A stretch of 64,000 nucleotides of DNA, from positions 35,820,637 through 35,884,636 of the forward strand of contig NC_068937.1 of assembly GCF_016801865.2 (NCBI RefSeq), in the 5' to 3' direction. A program made the position numbers and the translations under genes. The DNA is from Culex pipiens pallens. Lineage: Eukaryota; Arthropoda; Insecta; Diptera; Culicidae. The notes below the pieces were generated by a model. The model searched no databases and was not told the origin of the DNA. It worked only from the letters and a program-made list of their open reading frames with translations. Of this stretch, positions 23,056 through 35,358 are shown piece by piece (within the stretch, counting starts at the first letter, position 1; each line of letters opens with the position of its first letter).

Positions 23056-23763
23056 AATACATTTTTCAGAAGTCAAATTTGGCTATGTTTTTATCTAACA
23101 TTTCCTATATTTTGACAAAAAAGAATTTTGCAGTAATTTTTGTAGTGTCCCAGACTATGCCTCTACGCACTGTTTTACAATTTGAATGATAATGATGCCA
23201 TTTTATAGCACAAAATGGGAAAACAGGCAAAAATTCAAAACCCCACAATCATAGAATTTATTTTAAACTTGCCTCTGTGACTAGATTGAGAGAGTGAAAA
23301 TAAATGCAGAAATTACGTTTTTAATGACAAGTAACTTTTCTAAAACAAGTCAAACTGGCTTTAGATCTTGAACAAAATTATAAAGTTTTTTTGATTCTTC
23401 CTTTAAAATCTAACTTCTCGTGTTCTTTTTATTTCAAACAACTCAATGTTTTTAAATATTTTGAGCAAGTTTTAAAAATGTTTTTGCATTTTGGGGCACC
23501 TCTTAAAAATACAAAGTAGTTTTCAATGGTTTTTTCATAGCACAGAAACACGATTTAAATTATACGATTAATTAACATCATTCCTCAGTCCTTTCCTGTT
23601 TAATCCTATAACACCATTGTTGCACCAGTGCTCCAATTATTTTACTTCAATGAATAATTTCATGAATACTAGGTATTTAACGAATTGAAGAAATTCTTCT
23701 TGCATAAACCTATTTGAAATATTTAACGATACCAATCCGATTTCATCTCATTTGATCATGGTA
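23056..23763. other. Unassigned AT-rich DNA
   Basis: No gene, RNA or clear repeat recognised. Confidence 0.4.
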
Positions 23764-23764
23764 A

Positions 23765-25035
23765 CCCGAGCAGACGGAAATAACTTCGGAAGGTCAGTTT
23801 TTGATATCGTGAGAACACCGAAATATGTTATTGGGATGATCGGATCAGTTGTTAAAATAACAAAAATCAATAACAAAGATTTGTTCGAAGAATAACTTAA
23901 ACTGTTAATATGTTGTTATTGCAATAACAAACCAATAAAACAGAAAGAATCAGGAAAAAATAACCAGATTTGTTATTTTATGCAGAGAGGTGGAGCAGCA
24001 TAATAACAAAAAAATTTTATTGCACTGGTATGTCTTCATAACAAAAAAAAAGTTATTGTTTTGGTCTATTCGCAATTTGCAAATAAACCTGCAGTTGCCA
24101 TAACTCCAAGTAAAAAATGCTAAAAATTAGCTGAATCCGATGCCGTCTCCGAGGTCTTCAGCTCGAACTTCAACGTCAGCTCCGACTTCCTGGCTCTGTG
24201 AAAATAATAACAGTTATTGTTATTCACACTTCCTAAATTCTCAATAAATAAATCAATTCCGTTTAAATAAATCAATTAATTTAAAAAAATAACTTCTCTG
24301 AAGTTAATTTTATCGGATTAATTTTAGCTTGAAACCCCATTTCATGGTGAAATAAAAGACCCCGATGAAATTGGTCAAAATTATCCCATAGTTCTAGCCA
24401 ATTTTAGCAAAGTCCCTTAGGGGGTATATCAAACAATTAAAAAAATCAACTTTCAAAATTTCAACTTTTTAGAATAATTTTAGCTTTAAAACCCTATTTC
24501 ATGACCAAAATAATGACCCTGACGAAATTGGCCAAAATTATCCCATAGTTCTAACCATTTTAAACAAAGTCCTTTAGGGGGTATATAAAATAATTAAAAA
24601 ATCAACTTTCAAAACTTCAACTTTTTAGAATAAATTAAGCTTAAGGACCCCATTTCATGGCCAAAATAATGACCCCGACGAAATTAGACAAAATTATCCC
24701 AAAGATCTAAACATATTTAACAAAAGAAAAAATAAAAACAGATTGTGTTATGGACACTTAAAAACTATTACATTTGTGCGATTTATGGTAATTTTATTTA
24801 TAAGTCAGAGTATCAAACGAATAACAAATTTTGTTATTAGGAGAGTTTTTAAAATGTAGCGAGTTATTAAACATTTTCAATATATTATCACTTCAATACC
24901 AAATTTTGTTATTTTATCAGAAACTGGTATTATTTTTTCTTCTTGCAGTTGAACTTCAGGATAAAATAATAACACTTTTTGTTATTTTAACAGGATTTGT
25001 TATTGAAATATTATTAATTTTGTTATTACCTCGGG
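23765..25035. mobile_element. CCCGAG-ended element with TTGTTATT-rich arms
   Basis: Left end CCCGAGCAGACGGAAATAAC and right end CTCGGG (25030-25035) are short inverted termini. Both flanks are dense in the word TTGTTATT and its inverse AATAACAA. The middle (24337-24715) holds a three-copy tandem repeat. The target duplication is unclear and no transposase is encoded. I infer a non-autonomous DNA element; its boundaries are moderately certain. Confidence 0.5.
24337..24715 (+). repeat. Three-copy tandem repeat, unit about 150 bp
   Basis: Each unit starts near CCCATTTCATGG and continues through GACGAAATTGG, AAAATTATCCCATAGTTCTA and TTAGGGGGTATAT. Units two and three are diverged and the third is truncated. 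Confidence 0.75.
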
Positions 25036-26250
25036 AAACAGAAACGTAAAAAAATCTCAATTATACTTTGGCAGTTTGGGGTTAATTCTGTTTCCAGTTG
25101 CTTCAGAAATTAATATTATCTCAAGTAAATCTAAATATAAAAAAAACTGATCTTCTGATTAATTCTTTATGAACAAAACAATAAATTTAAAAGAACAAAA
25201 TCATGTTGAGTTTATTTATTTATTTATTTTTTCTGAGCATTAATTTTCACTAAAAAAAATTAAAAATGTTTTAAAATCGCCGTCATTCTCGAAACTCAAC
25301 ACTGTTGAATCAACAGTCAAAAATCGTTAGACATCTCATTTTATGGAGAATTCACATAGAACAAAAAAACTTTTCAATATTACTTTTTTGTAACTGTACA
25401 GGATGACTTTTTGAGAATATCTATATGAACAAAATTAATAAAAATATGTACGAACTTTAGAGGTCTGCATGAATTCTTCACGAGTAATCAGAATTTTGAG
25501 AAAAAGTTTCTTGAATAAGTAATGATTTTCGCCATTATTGACCAGTTTTGACCCCTGAAATTATTTTAGAAAAAACCTTTTCTAGCACTGAACTAGTCAA
25601 AACAAAGTTCCAAAAGGTCATTTTAATGCAAAATTTCCGAAACTTTTTGAAAAAAAAAAATATTTTCAAAAGCCCACAATTGTGTGTAAATTGGTCAAAA
25701 TCAAATCAATTTTTTTGTGTTTTTTGTCTGCTCTTTAACTTCGTAAAACATTTTTACACAATATAAAATAACACAGGAAAGTTACAAAACACACGTAATT
25801 TTTAATGAGATTTACAAAAAAAAGTTTTCTTGTGTTTTACGGTGCCATGTCAAAAAATTAAGCGCTATTTACAAGATAATCGAAAATACGTTGAATTTCG
25901 TTAAGTACCTTTTGAAACTTTGATTATTCGTAAAGCTTAATTTTGTCTGTAAATCTTGTTGATTAACATTACCAAGTGATGTAATCTGACAAACCAAAAA
26001 CTTTCTCGTGTCTTCAAAACACCGCAACTTCAGAGTCACCTTGAAAAAAAGAAGTCTTTCTAAAGTTGTCTCATTTTTTCCAGCCTCCAGCCAATGAACG
26101 TTGCTAACCTTAACAGTGCACAGTGGTCCAGATCGCAAAATTAAGTGGAAAATGGATTTTCCGAAAAAAATGGTGAAGTTTTGGAGCTTCGGTGTCTTCA
26201 CGAGGGTTGTTGCAAATGAAAAAGGGGTAACTTTTGGTTTGGTTGAAAAA
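25036..26250. other. Unassigned AT-rich DNA
   Basis: No gene is supported. A 168-codon minus-strand frame (25869-26375) runs through repeat-like sequence into the element at 26251 and shows no domain. Confidence 0.4.
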
Positions 26251-26685
26251 TAGGGTGGTTCACGATTAGGGTGATTTTGAAAACCTAACTTTTCAGGAAT
26301 ATTTTTGGGATTTTTTTTCGTCTTCTGGAAAGTTGTTGGGCTAGCCAATTCACGCAACTTTGTCGAAGATACCAAAATTTTATCTAGTATTCTACGCCTT
26401 CTACGACCAAATTTATAGAAGGCATCTGAGCAAACCTTCGAAAATCAGTTTTTTGAACGTGGTACTTTTATAGCTTTAAAAAACGAACTTTTTTTTATAT
26501 TTTTGCCATTTAACAAAAGTAACAACCTTTTTAAGGAAAAAAAGGTGCAAACATGTTGCTTTTGAAAGAGGAGATCTAGCACTAAAAACGTTGAAAAAAT
26601 CTCAGAAGTGTTATTTCCTTAAACTCAGGATATCTTCATTTGAAAAAGTCAAATTTTCATGATTAAACCATATGGGACCACCCTA
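26251..26685. mobile_element. Small MITE with TAGGGTGGTTC ends
   Basis: The left end TAGGGTGGTTC and the inverse right end (GGACCACCCTA) form a short imperfect inverted repeat, with TA at both outer edges. The element is 435 bp, AT-rich and non-coding. The terminal repeat is short, so this call is moderate. Confidence 0.45.
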
Positions 26686-28234
26686 ACGAAATTCAAAAAT
26701 TGTTCAAATATACGTATTTTTTGTAATTTTGTCCGCTGAATCTGAATCTGCCCTCGGAATGGAGCCACATTGTAAGAAAAAAACGATTTTTGGTCATATT
26801 TTGGGTTTAAATGAATATTTTACATGGAAACTCCAAAAATGACCAAAAATCGATTTTTCGACACTGTGTGTTCAACCTGCAACACTGTTACACCATCACC
26901 CTTCCACTTAACAAAAAAAAAAACAGGACGCTGGGTTGGGGGAAAAAGTTAATGGCTGGCTCTGCACTTGTTGACACGGACTGTGCCTGTGACTGTGACT
27001 GGCGTGAATAATGGAACCCGGTGTCGTCTGGGGCGCCCGTGACTGACTCAAAAAAAAAGGGGTTGTAAAAATTACGGGCGCAATTATTTTCTCCAGTGTG
27101 CTACTGCCACGGGTGCTAATTGGAAATTTTGTTTGCACCTGCTCTGGATCTCTGCTTGAAGTGGGCTGCTGAAGAGCTCTGAACAAACAAAGTCTCCGTG
27201 TGACAGAGCATTAAGCAGTCGACAGGGGGACCCAGTTAAAGCGCACTACCCTCAATGAGAAGAAGCTTTTTCATGTTTTAGCGGGGTTTGCGGAGAGAAA
27301 TGCATCATAAGACAACTTTTATCTAAATTCTAAAAAATACCACTGTCGCATGAAAAATCAATAATATTGCTACTGTTTGATGCCATCAACTACACTAATT
27401 GAATTGATCCGTATAAATTAGCCTTATTGAGCTACACAAATCCAAACACATCAAGGATCTCGTTTTCACCCAAATCATCATAAATGTCCCGACGTGGCAC
27501 CTCCCCACCGTCGCGTCCCTGCGGTGAAATTTCCAATTATTGCCACTAATTACAGCTTATGAATTTCGGTGCAAATCAATACTTGCGGCAGCTGTCCAAA
27601 AGCTGCAAACTCGAAACAACCCCTAAGCCCGCGCACCCGCACTGAACATTTCGAATTCACAAGTCCGTTCCAGCGAACTCGCATCCAATTTTGATAATCA
27701 ACAGAGCCCCAGCCCAGGGAATGGGGGGTTTTCCGTCGAAAATTGCATATGTGGAGGTCTCGATGATGGAACCGGCTTGAGTTCTCCGTATGATGACCTG
27801 AATAAATGAGCAAGAGTGGAGTGCGTGGGGCGGCTGGTCAGTGCTGGTTATCAATCGTGGGCAGGGTTGAACTATCCCGAAATGTAAGTTTTTCTTCAAA
27901 ATTTAAATTGTCGTCATTTCCGTCAAAATGTTATTTTTCATGCCCGGTATCAAAAATCATGAAATAAACCCATTTTGCCCTAACTCGAAACTCGAAGGTC
28001 TTATCCCGGTCCCAATTTGGGACTATTTCAGCCAAATTGATAAATCAATCAACTTGATAAATTGTGGTAATACATCACAATTGCAAAATCTTAGAAAAAA
28101 AAATATATCATAAAAATATAAATAAGGGAGGCCTTTGAAACCAATTTTGAAGCTCAATTAAAAAACAAAATCTCACTTAGAAATAAATGTGATCTACTGA
28201 AAGAGCAAATAAATTTTCGATATTTTGCCCGTTT
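26686..28234. other. Unassigned DNA, partly GC-richer
   Basis: The section at about 26920-27250 and 27480-27850 is GC-richer and looks single-copy. Overlapping short frames occur on both strands, none recognisable. Possible host non-coding sequence. Confidence 0.35.
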
Positions 28235-29480
28235 TACCTTACTCACTGAGGTAATGCTATTATCCTGCTATAAAAATGAACTTTTCTCAGAAAGCTCGTA
28301 GACCAGGCCTGCCCAACGTAGGGCCCGCGGGCCGGATCCGGCCCGTGAAGCCATTTTATCCGGCCCGCGACGACTTTTTAAAATAGTTCTATGACCGGCC
28401 CCTAACGCTGATCATGAAATATTAAATAAAAAAATTGAGTGTCTAAATAAAAAAATAAACTTGAGATCATTTTTTTTTTTTGAGATAAAATGTTGTGAAT
28501 TCAACTATTATTTTGATTTGGCTTTGTAATTTTGAAATATTTTTTCTTTCGAATGCATCATGTCATTTCTTTATTGAAAGTTTCAGAATCAACCAATAAA
28601 CTGTAAAATGGTGCAAGATAACGAAATTACCCATTTCGTAAAAATGTTAAATGAAAAATAAACTTGTATCGCTGTCTAAAAATGCACAAAAGACATTTAA
28701 TTTAAAATTTTACAATTTGTACCATGTTTACTGCAAATTGAAGCTTTTCTTTTTTGAGGAACTTGATTAAAATTGATTTTTTCAATAAGTGAAATATCAA
28801 AAGAAAGTATTTTTTTAGTAAAACATTGCAGTGATACAGTTTTGTTTGAAAAAGCTTACAGACAGCAATTTAGTCATACTGAAAATAAAGATTGCTGCAA
28901 AAAATTCTAGATTTTTCCAGAAAAGTGCAAAATAAGTAAAGAAATCAGCAAGCAAAAATATATTTTTTCATAAGCAATTATACAAACAATTTTAAACAAA
29001 AAAAATAAATCAAATAAACATATTTTTGAAATTAATCTTTGTTTATCTATCTAAAATCAAGGTAATGAACTAACACTAGTCTATTTATTGAAAGGACACA
29101 TAAAAAACATAAAAAAAATCTAGACTTGAAAGCACCCGCCACTGGTTTAGAAAAGTCAGATCTGGCCCGCAGGGCAAAAAGGTTGGGCACCCCTGACGTA
29201 GACCCACCTTCATGTATACATATCGACTCAGAATCGAAAACTGAACAAATGTCTGTGTGAGTGTATGTCCCTAGTAACATTTTTAAACTTACAGGTTTTA
29301 TCATGGTTCTGAAAACCCTCATACGGCCTAAATAGGCTTTTATGGCCTACTTAAAACCTAAAATGTTGCTAGGGGTGTGTGTGTATGTGACCAAAATTTT
29401 GGTCAAACCAGTTGCATACGATTTGTTTTAGGGTCCCATACGTACCAATTGATTTATATAAAGTTTCGATATGTTCATAT
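28235..29480 (-). repeat. Culicine-type repeat interrupted by a hAT element
   Basis: Outside the insertion the sequence is the reverse complement of the 12.8-kb repeat end: CTCACTGAGGTAATGCTAT, then ATCGACTCAGAATCG, then a GTGTGTATGTGACCAAAA stretch. The copy runs into the TTTATGA array at its far end. Confidence 0.65.
28304..29195. mobile_element. Non-autonomous hAT-type element, 892 bp, 8-bp duplication
   Basis: The left end CAGGCCTGCCCAACG and the right end TTGGGCACCCCTG are imperfect inverted repeats of the CAGGGGTGCCCAAC type seen in many animal hAT elements. It is bracketed by TCGTAGAC (28296-28303) and ACGTAGAC (29196-29203), an 8-bp duplication with one mismatch. Removing the insertion restores the host repeat word CGTAGACCCACC. 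Both subterminal regions carry GGCCGGATC/GATCTGGCCCG. The interior is AT-rich with no transposase. Confidence 0.8.
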
Positions 29481-29496
29481 GATTTATGATATATCA

Positions 29497-29748
29497 TTTA
29501 TGATTTATGATTTATGATTTATGATTTATGATTTATGATTTATGATTTATGATTTATGATTTATGATTTATGATTTATGATTTATGATTTATGATTTATG
29601 ATTTATGATTTATGATTTATGATTTATGATTTATGATTTATGATTTATGATTTATGATTTATGATTTATGATTTATGATTTATGATTTATGATTTATGAT
29701 TTATGATTTATGATTTATGATTTATGATTTATGATTTATGATTTATGA
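29497..29748 (+). repeat. (TTTATGA)n heptamer array
   Basis: About 36 copies of a 7-bp unit, essentially perfect, starting inside a culicine-type repeat whose own word ATTTATATAAAG/CATATGATTTATGAT may have seeded it. Confidence 0.95.
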
Positions 29749-32436
29749 AATTGAAAAACACGTATATTTCGAATGTTCAAAATTGAAAGGGGTCCTTTCC
29801 GTTACGACACACGAAAAAATGGAGCTGGGATCCGTGATCAGGGACAAATGTTACCCCTTAGGACAAATTTTCCTTTATGTTTAAGAAGACATAAAATGCC
29901 ATTTGTCAGGAAATTACGATTTTTTGAAAAATAGTGATTTAGTGAATATTTAAAGTACAATACCGAAAAAAAAAATTTCGGCAATAAGAAATTGAAGCTT
30001 TAAACTTTCAATAAAACTTAGATTTTATGAAAACTTATTATTTCGAACGGACTTTACTGCAATATAATGAATTTTCTTTGCCTTTTTGCATTGAAATCTT
30101 CAAATTCAGAGCAAATGTCTGCGCATGTGTGGGAATGTTGGTCAAAAATATGCTTTTGATTTTCTCGGCTTTTCCTGAACAAATTTTTCAAGTTCAATGG
30201 CTTTGTATTGCAAATTGTAAACTTTCATTTAGTTATTTAAAAGTTACTTTTCAAATGACTAAAAAAAGCGTGATTTCTAAAATAATGCTAGTTTTACAAA
30301 CAATCCCTGAAAATTTCAGGAAGATTGGCGAGGTCGATGCGATATGGGTATGCTTTGCTATTGGACTCGCTCTCAAAGTCGATTTTTTTTTCAAAATTGA
30401 CCCAACACTATTGGAAATTCTGCATTCTTGCACTGTTTGAGTTAATATTGACACAGTAGAAATTTCAACTCCCAGAATCACAAGTTCCCGCACAATTTTT
30501 GCCCGTTTATTGATTTCAGCAAGTCAACTCTTGTGCATACACGACATAACAGCAGTACAAGCTTGGGGGTGGTCCTTTACCGCCCTGGAGTACACTTTTG
30601 CGGTCACCTCCCCACCATTCCACCTCTCTCTTTTCGGATGGGACCTCGCTCTCCACCCCATTGGCAGCTAATTTATGGACACCCATTTGCACCGAGTGAT
30701 GGCGCGCAAATGAATACACTTGGCCGCAGTCCGTTTGTGGTTTTAAGGCTGGCTGGACTTGCTGAATAGGGTGTCCAAATTTGACGCCGTTGTGATTGAT
30801 TTTCCATAAAATTGAAATAAAAACACATTTTATTTAATTTTGTTGAAATATAAGAATGTTCTTCAAGGTGATCTTGTGAATCACAGCAATCTGAGCTTTA
30901 ATTATTCGCTTTGCACCCCCTGTATTCACCACCCCAAAATCCATCAGCCTCCCACTTTTCACCACGCGTGACACAGCGACAAACGAGGGTGACCACGGAT
31001 CCCTCTTAGTGACTGGGGTGCGTGGGGGCACGCTTTAATATTGGGCGCGTCGCGGTTCACGTCCTTACTGGTGGTGGTGGTAGGATTTCCTTTGAACGCC
31101 CCATTTCCCTTCTCTCCCCCAGCAGTGGTTCTCTTATGAAAATGCGGAAATCTGACGTCACAGCTTTGGTCTTTGACAGTGTAGTCACAGATAAATAGAC
31201 GCAACACACTTTTTTAAAGTCCAGCAATCGCAGTTGCAACAGCTCGTTTGAATGTTTGGTGAGTTTCGTAAACTCACCACTGGAAATTTCAAATTCACCA
31301 AATTAATTCATGTTGCTACCAAACCGAAGTAAATGAGTTGTGGTGAACTTTAAGTAGTGGTGGTGTGTTAACTTAATCACCACAAAAAAGCTAAACTGAT
31401 AAAATAATAACGTCTACTTGTCTGTGGCGTCATCTGTGGCGGAGTGGGGATCGGGAGCCGTGTAATTAAGCATGTCGGTTGTGCCCAAGTGTTTCAGAAG
31501 GCACAAACAGGAAAAAATAACTTTGCGAGGACGCGGCGGGTGGTGGACGCTGCACAGATTTGTAACGGTTGGGAAAATATTCAGCACTCTAGCTAAAACT
31601 AAACCTTAGCAGGAAGCTTTCAGAGGGGTGGTGAAGGGATTCAGGGGGGAAGGGACGTTGATTCCCGTCAAGATGACATCTGTCAGTTGCTGGACAAACT
31701 GCTTGCGAGCTCGACACACGACAAATTCTCATGCATGTATCAAACGGGCTGCCGTGTGAGTGAGTGACATGGGCAGTGGTGGATTTGGAAGTGGTGGTGG
31801 TGGTGCTTTGTGGTGTAGTGTTTGTGGGCAAATTATTCTGCAATTATGTGGTGTTATTTATTCTTCCTAGTTTTATTTATGTTTGTTTCAGAATTGAGAG
31901 CATGCTGAGGTGAGGTACAAATAACAAGACATCTATATTGTTGGTATGCTGTCTTCGTGTTTAAAAGAGACTGTTCACTTATTTTCTCATAACTAAGAGA
32001 CAGATTTCTTTCAAAAATCATCTACATGGAATATTGAATAAATATCGAACAACATTAACACTTATAACAATCTAAATCAATTCTATATAATTGTTTTTTG
32101 TCCCCAAGCGGAAATAATCAAATGAACATATTGAAAAATCATTAAAACAAACACATCTCCTTCTAATTGATAAATGTTTCTTTTTTGTGTGAGTATTTCA
32201 CTTATTCTAATATGAGCAGAAATTTTTCTTTTCCAATCATTTTTCAAAACTATTTTTTTGTTTTCAAATTTATGTTTTCCTGGTTTTGTGATGTTTCTGT
32301 AGATAATTCAATTCTTCCAATGTAATTTATTCGTGTTTCAGTTATATTACCCAAATTATTGCATAAACTTATACATGAGGACTTCTTTGAAAGCTTTATG
32401 AAAAAATACAGAACCCAAACATTTTTAAAAAATATC
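29749..32436. other. Unassigned DNA
   Basis: A fragment of the TTACACAGCAGTTG repeat lies inverted near 29815-29870. The blocks at about 30520-30770 and 30880-31850 are GC-richer and seem single-copy. Overlapping frames on both strands, such as plus 30027-30440 and minus 31589-31843, show no domains. No gene is called. Confidence 0.4.
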
Positions 32437-32444
32437 ATCTAAAC

Positions 32445-33485
32445 TAGGGGTGCCCAACATTTTGGCCCAGTGGGCCGGATCTGATTTTTCCAAAGCAGAT
32501 GCGGGCCGGAACTAATGTTGGTGAAAGTAAAAAACAGTAAACATTTTTTTCATAAAATTCATTTTAATAGGCTAGTTCAAGTAAACAAATACATAAACAA
32601 GTGTTGCAAATAAGAAGAAAGAAATACAAAGATTACTTTCAAAGATGTGTTTAGTTGATTTACTTTCATTTTGTTTTGGACACAATTGTATTGTAATTAC
32701 TTTTGTCGATTGAAATTGAATTCCCTAACATCTTTAACTTAAAAAAATATCAAAATTTCGTCTTCTCTACGAAAAAAATTGCGTTGTTGTTTACCTTTAT
32801 TCAAATATTTTACAAAACATTTCAAATTTGTTTTTAAACATGGAATTAAAAAAAGTGTATACAAATATATATCTGATTCGTCATTCTTCAAATTTCTTAG
32901 AATTATTGAAGATTATGAAAAAAATGCTATCTGATTTGTTAATTTCTTTAGATTGTTTTTTTTTTTTAAATATTTGCAGCGATCTTTATTTTCAATATGA
33001 TTAATTTGCCTTTTTTAAACTTTTTCCCAGCAAAAAACTTTATCATTGAAAAGCTGCTCTGAAAAAAAATACCAAAATCCTCATAAAAGAAACAATTGAA
33101 TTAGAAATAAAAACAGCCAAAACTTTAGGAAATTAGAATTCAGTGTCTTTTGCAATCTTTTTGCATATTTTTCAAGTTTATTAATTATATCTGATAACAT
33201 AAGTATTAAAATGATGAGAATTAAATTCAAACATAAAGAATGTTTAGATGTAAAATAAATTCATTTCAAAAAATACAAAGGCATAATCCTAACAAACGAT
33301 AAATTAGCAACATTGTATGTCAAAAGCAGAATAAACAAATAAATGTTTTGTTATAATATCTGAAAAATTGATCTCAAGATATTTTTTTTATTTAGACACT
33401 CAATTTATTTATTGAATACTTTATAAAGGGCCGGTCATAGAACTATTTTGAAAAGCCGTAATGGGCCGGACGTTGGACAGGCCTG
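32445..33485. mobile_element. Second hAT-type element, 1,041 bp, perfect 8-bp duplication
   Basis: It is flanked by ATCTAAAC at 32437-32444 and 33486-33493. The ends are TAGGGGTGCCCAAC and GGACAGGCCTG, the same family as the element at 28304-29195 but in the opposite orientation. GGGCCGGATCTG and GGGCCGGTCATAG lie subterminally. No transposase frame is present. The first base of the left end is T instead of C, a change likely to hamper excision. Confidence 0.85.
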
Positions 33486-33555
33486 ATCTAAACTACAGAA
33501 AGTTTACTGAATCAATATTTTTTGTTAGTTTTTTTTCCAAGGCTTTTAAAAATAA

Positions 33556-34508
33556 AATTATCGAAGTTCGATAACGATAACGATAGTTCTATATCGATAA
33601 TGGACGATAACTTAAATTTAATATATTTCTAAAATTTACTAAAACCAACCAAATCATCTTGAATTTTCAAGCTTCCTGTCAGTAAATATTTATTTGATAA
33701 TATGGTTTATTTCAAAAAATAAATACTTAAAAAATCACAAAATACTGTTTTTTGAATGTACTCAAATTTTTAATATTCGCAGTAAGACTATCAAACGATT
33801 CAAAATGTTGCATGTTTTCTAACTGTTATAGTTTTTTGAATAAAATACTCAAATTTTAACAAAATAACGTTTATTCTCGAAAATGCTCAAATTTTTATTA
33901 TTCGTAATATGGGTATTAAACGATTCGAAATTTTGCATGTATTTTAACTGTTATAGAGTTTTTTGAACGATAAACTTAAATTTTCACAAAATACCTATTT
34001 TCTCGAAAATGTTCAAATTTTTAAAATTCACAATATGGGTATCGAAGATTTGAATTTTCTTAATGTCTGTTCAACAGTTTAAGAGATTTTTGAATGAAAT
34101 GCTCAAATTTTCACAAAATACCATATTTCCTCGAAAAACTAAGTTTTTTTCTTAATTAAAAGCAGGTAAAATTTCGCTTTGTTTGATACCCATAATACGA
34201 ATTATAAAAAATGAGAATAATCTAGAAAATACGGTATTTTGTGAAAAAAACAGTTAAAATACATGCAGAATTTCAAATCGTTTGATACCCATATACCAAT
34301 TTGATATCAATATTGCAAATTATAAAAACGTTAGTACTTTCAAAAAATTCAGGTATTTTGTGATTTTTGTTTTAAGTATTTAAACTTTGAAACTTACCAT
34401 ATTATCAAAAAAATACTAAATCAATGAAAGCTTGAAAATTCAACATAATTTGGTTGGTTATCGTTATCGTTAGACGATAATATTATCGACGATAAATCTA
34501 TCGATAAA
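33556..34508. mobile_element. Palindromic ATCGATA-ended element with shared 120-bp-type units
   Basis: The outer 60 bp on each side are dense in CGATAACGATA words in inverted orientation. A long inverted match continues inward: ACCAACCAAATCATCTTGAA at about 33646 pairs with the inverse of a sequence at about 34440. The core has diverged tandem units with TACTCAAATTTT and GGGTATTAAACGATTCG, related to the units of the 7.3-9.3 kb foldback element. No protein is encoded; the exact duplication is unclear. Confidence 0.6.
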
Positions 34509-34799
34509 AAATCTTTGATTTTTCTTTCTAAGGATTATACGTTTTATGTAATATTTTGAATCGATAGAAGTTTCGACATTGTTTCAAATCAATAATTTCT
34601 TCTGTAAGTTTTTCGTGTGTTTTTATATAATATTTTTCAAACATCACTAGTTCTTAAAAAAAATAATTTGAAAATATTTTAAAGAAACTCTTTCTTAGTT
34701 TTGTTGCATTACTGTTATTTATATTCTTAAATTCATCCACAATAATGTATTATTGTTTAGGGCTTTTGTGGTTTTTTTTTTCATCCTTTTTGACCATTT

Positions 34800-35358
34800 T
34801 TTGACATTCCAAAATTCTCACTGAGTTGAGAACTGGCTGAACCGATTTTGGTCAAACTAATTGCATTCAACTTGGTTTGAGGTCCCATATGTACCTACTG
34901 AATTAAAAAAGTTTCGATAAGTAGTCCAAAAGTTATGTATAAAAATGTGTTTTTGTATTTATCCGGATGCCAGATAAGTGATTGGAAATCGTCTCCAAAA
35001 ATTTCAATTTAAAAAACTTTTCAATGAGTCCAAAACATTGATGATCTGGAAACCCTGTCTCGAGTTATGCCCACTTAAGTGATATTTATGTACTTTTTTG
35101 AAGCCGGATTTCACTCAAACGTATTTAAACTATGTCTGGATCCATCATCCAACCAACCGTTGGTAAGGTAATCAAAAGACCTTTCCAATGAGTCTAAAAC
35201 ATTGTAAATCTGGCAACACGTCTCTTAAGTGATATTTGTGAACTTTTTTATTGTGGATTTTAAGAAAAACTAGCTGTAATTCGTGTCCAAACCCATCGAA
35301 CCATCAATTTTTGGTAAAGTGTGAGGAAGGTATCAACCAAATAGGTGGATTAAGTTAG
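34800..35358 (-). repeat. Copy of the culicine-type repeat family
   Basis: TGCCAGATAAGTGATTGG, TTTTTTGAAGCCGGATTTCA and the terminus ATAGGTGGATTAAG match 11011-12863 in reverse. The internal module is duplicated, as in that copy. Confidence 0.65.

Noticed and set aside
25869..26375. 168-codon minus-strand frame
   Set aside because: It enters a MITE and consists of low-complexity residues; no domain seen.
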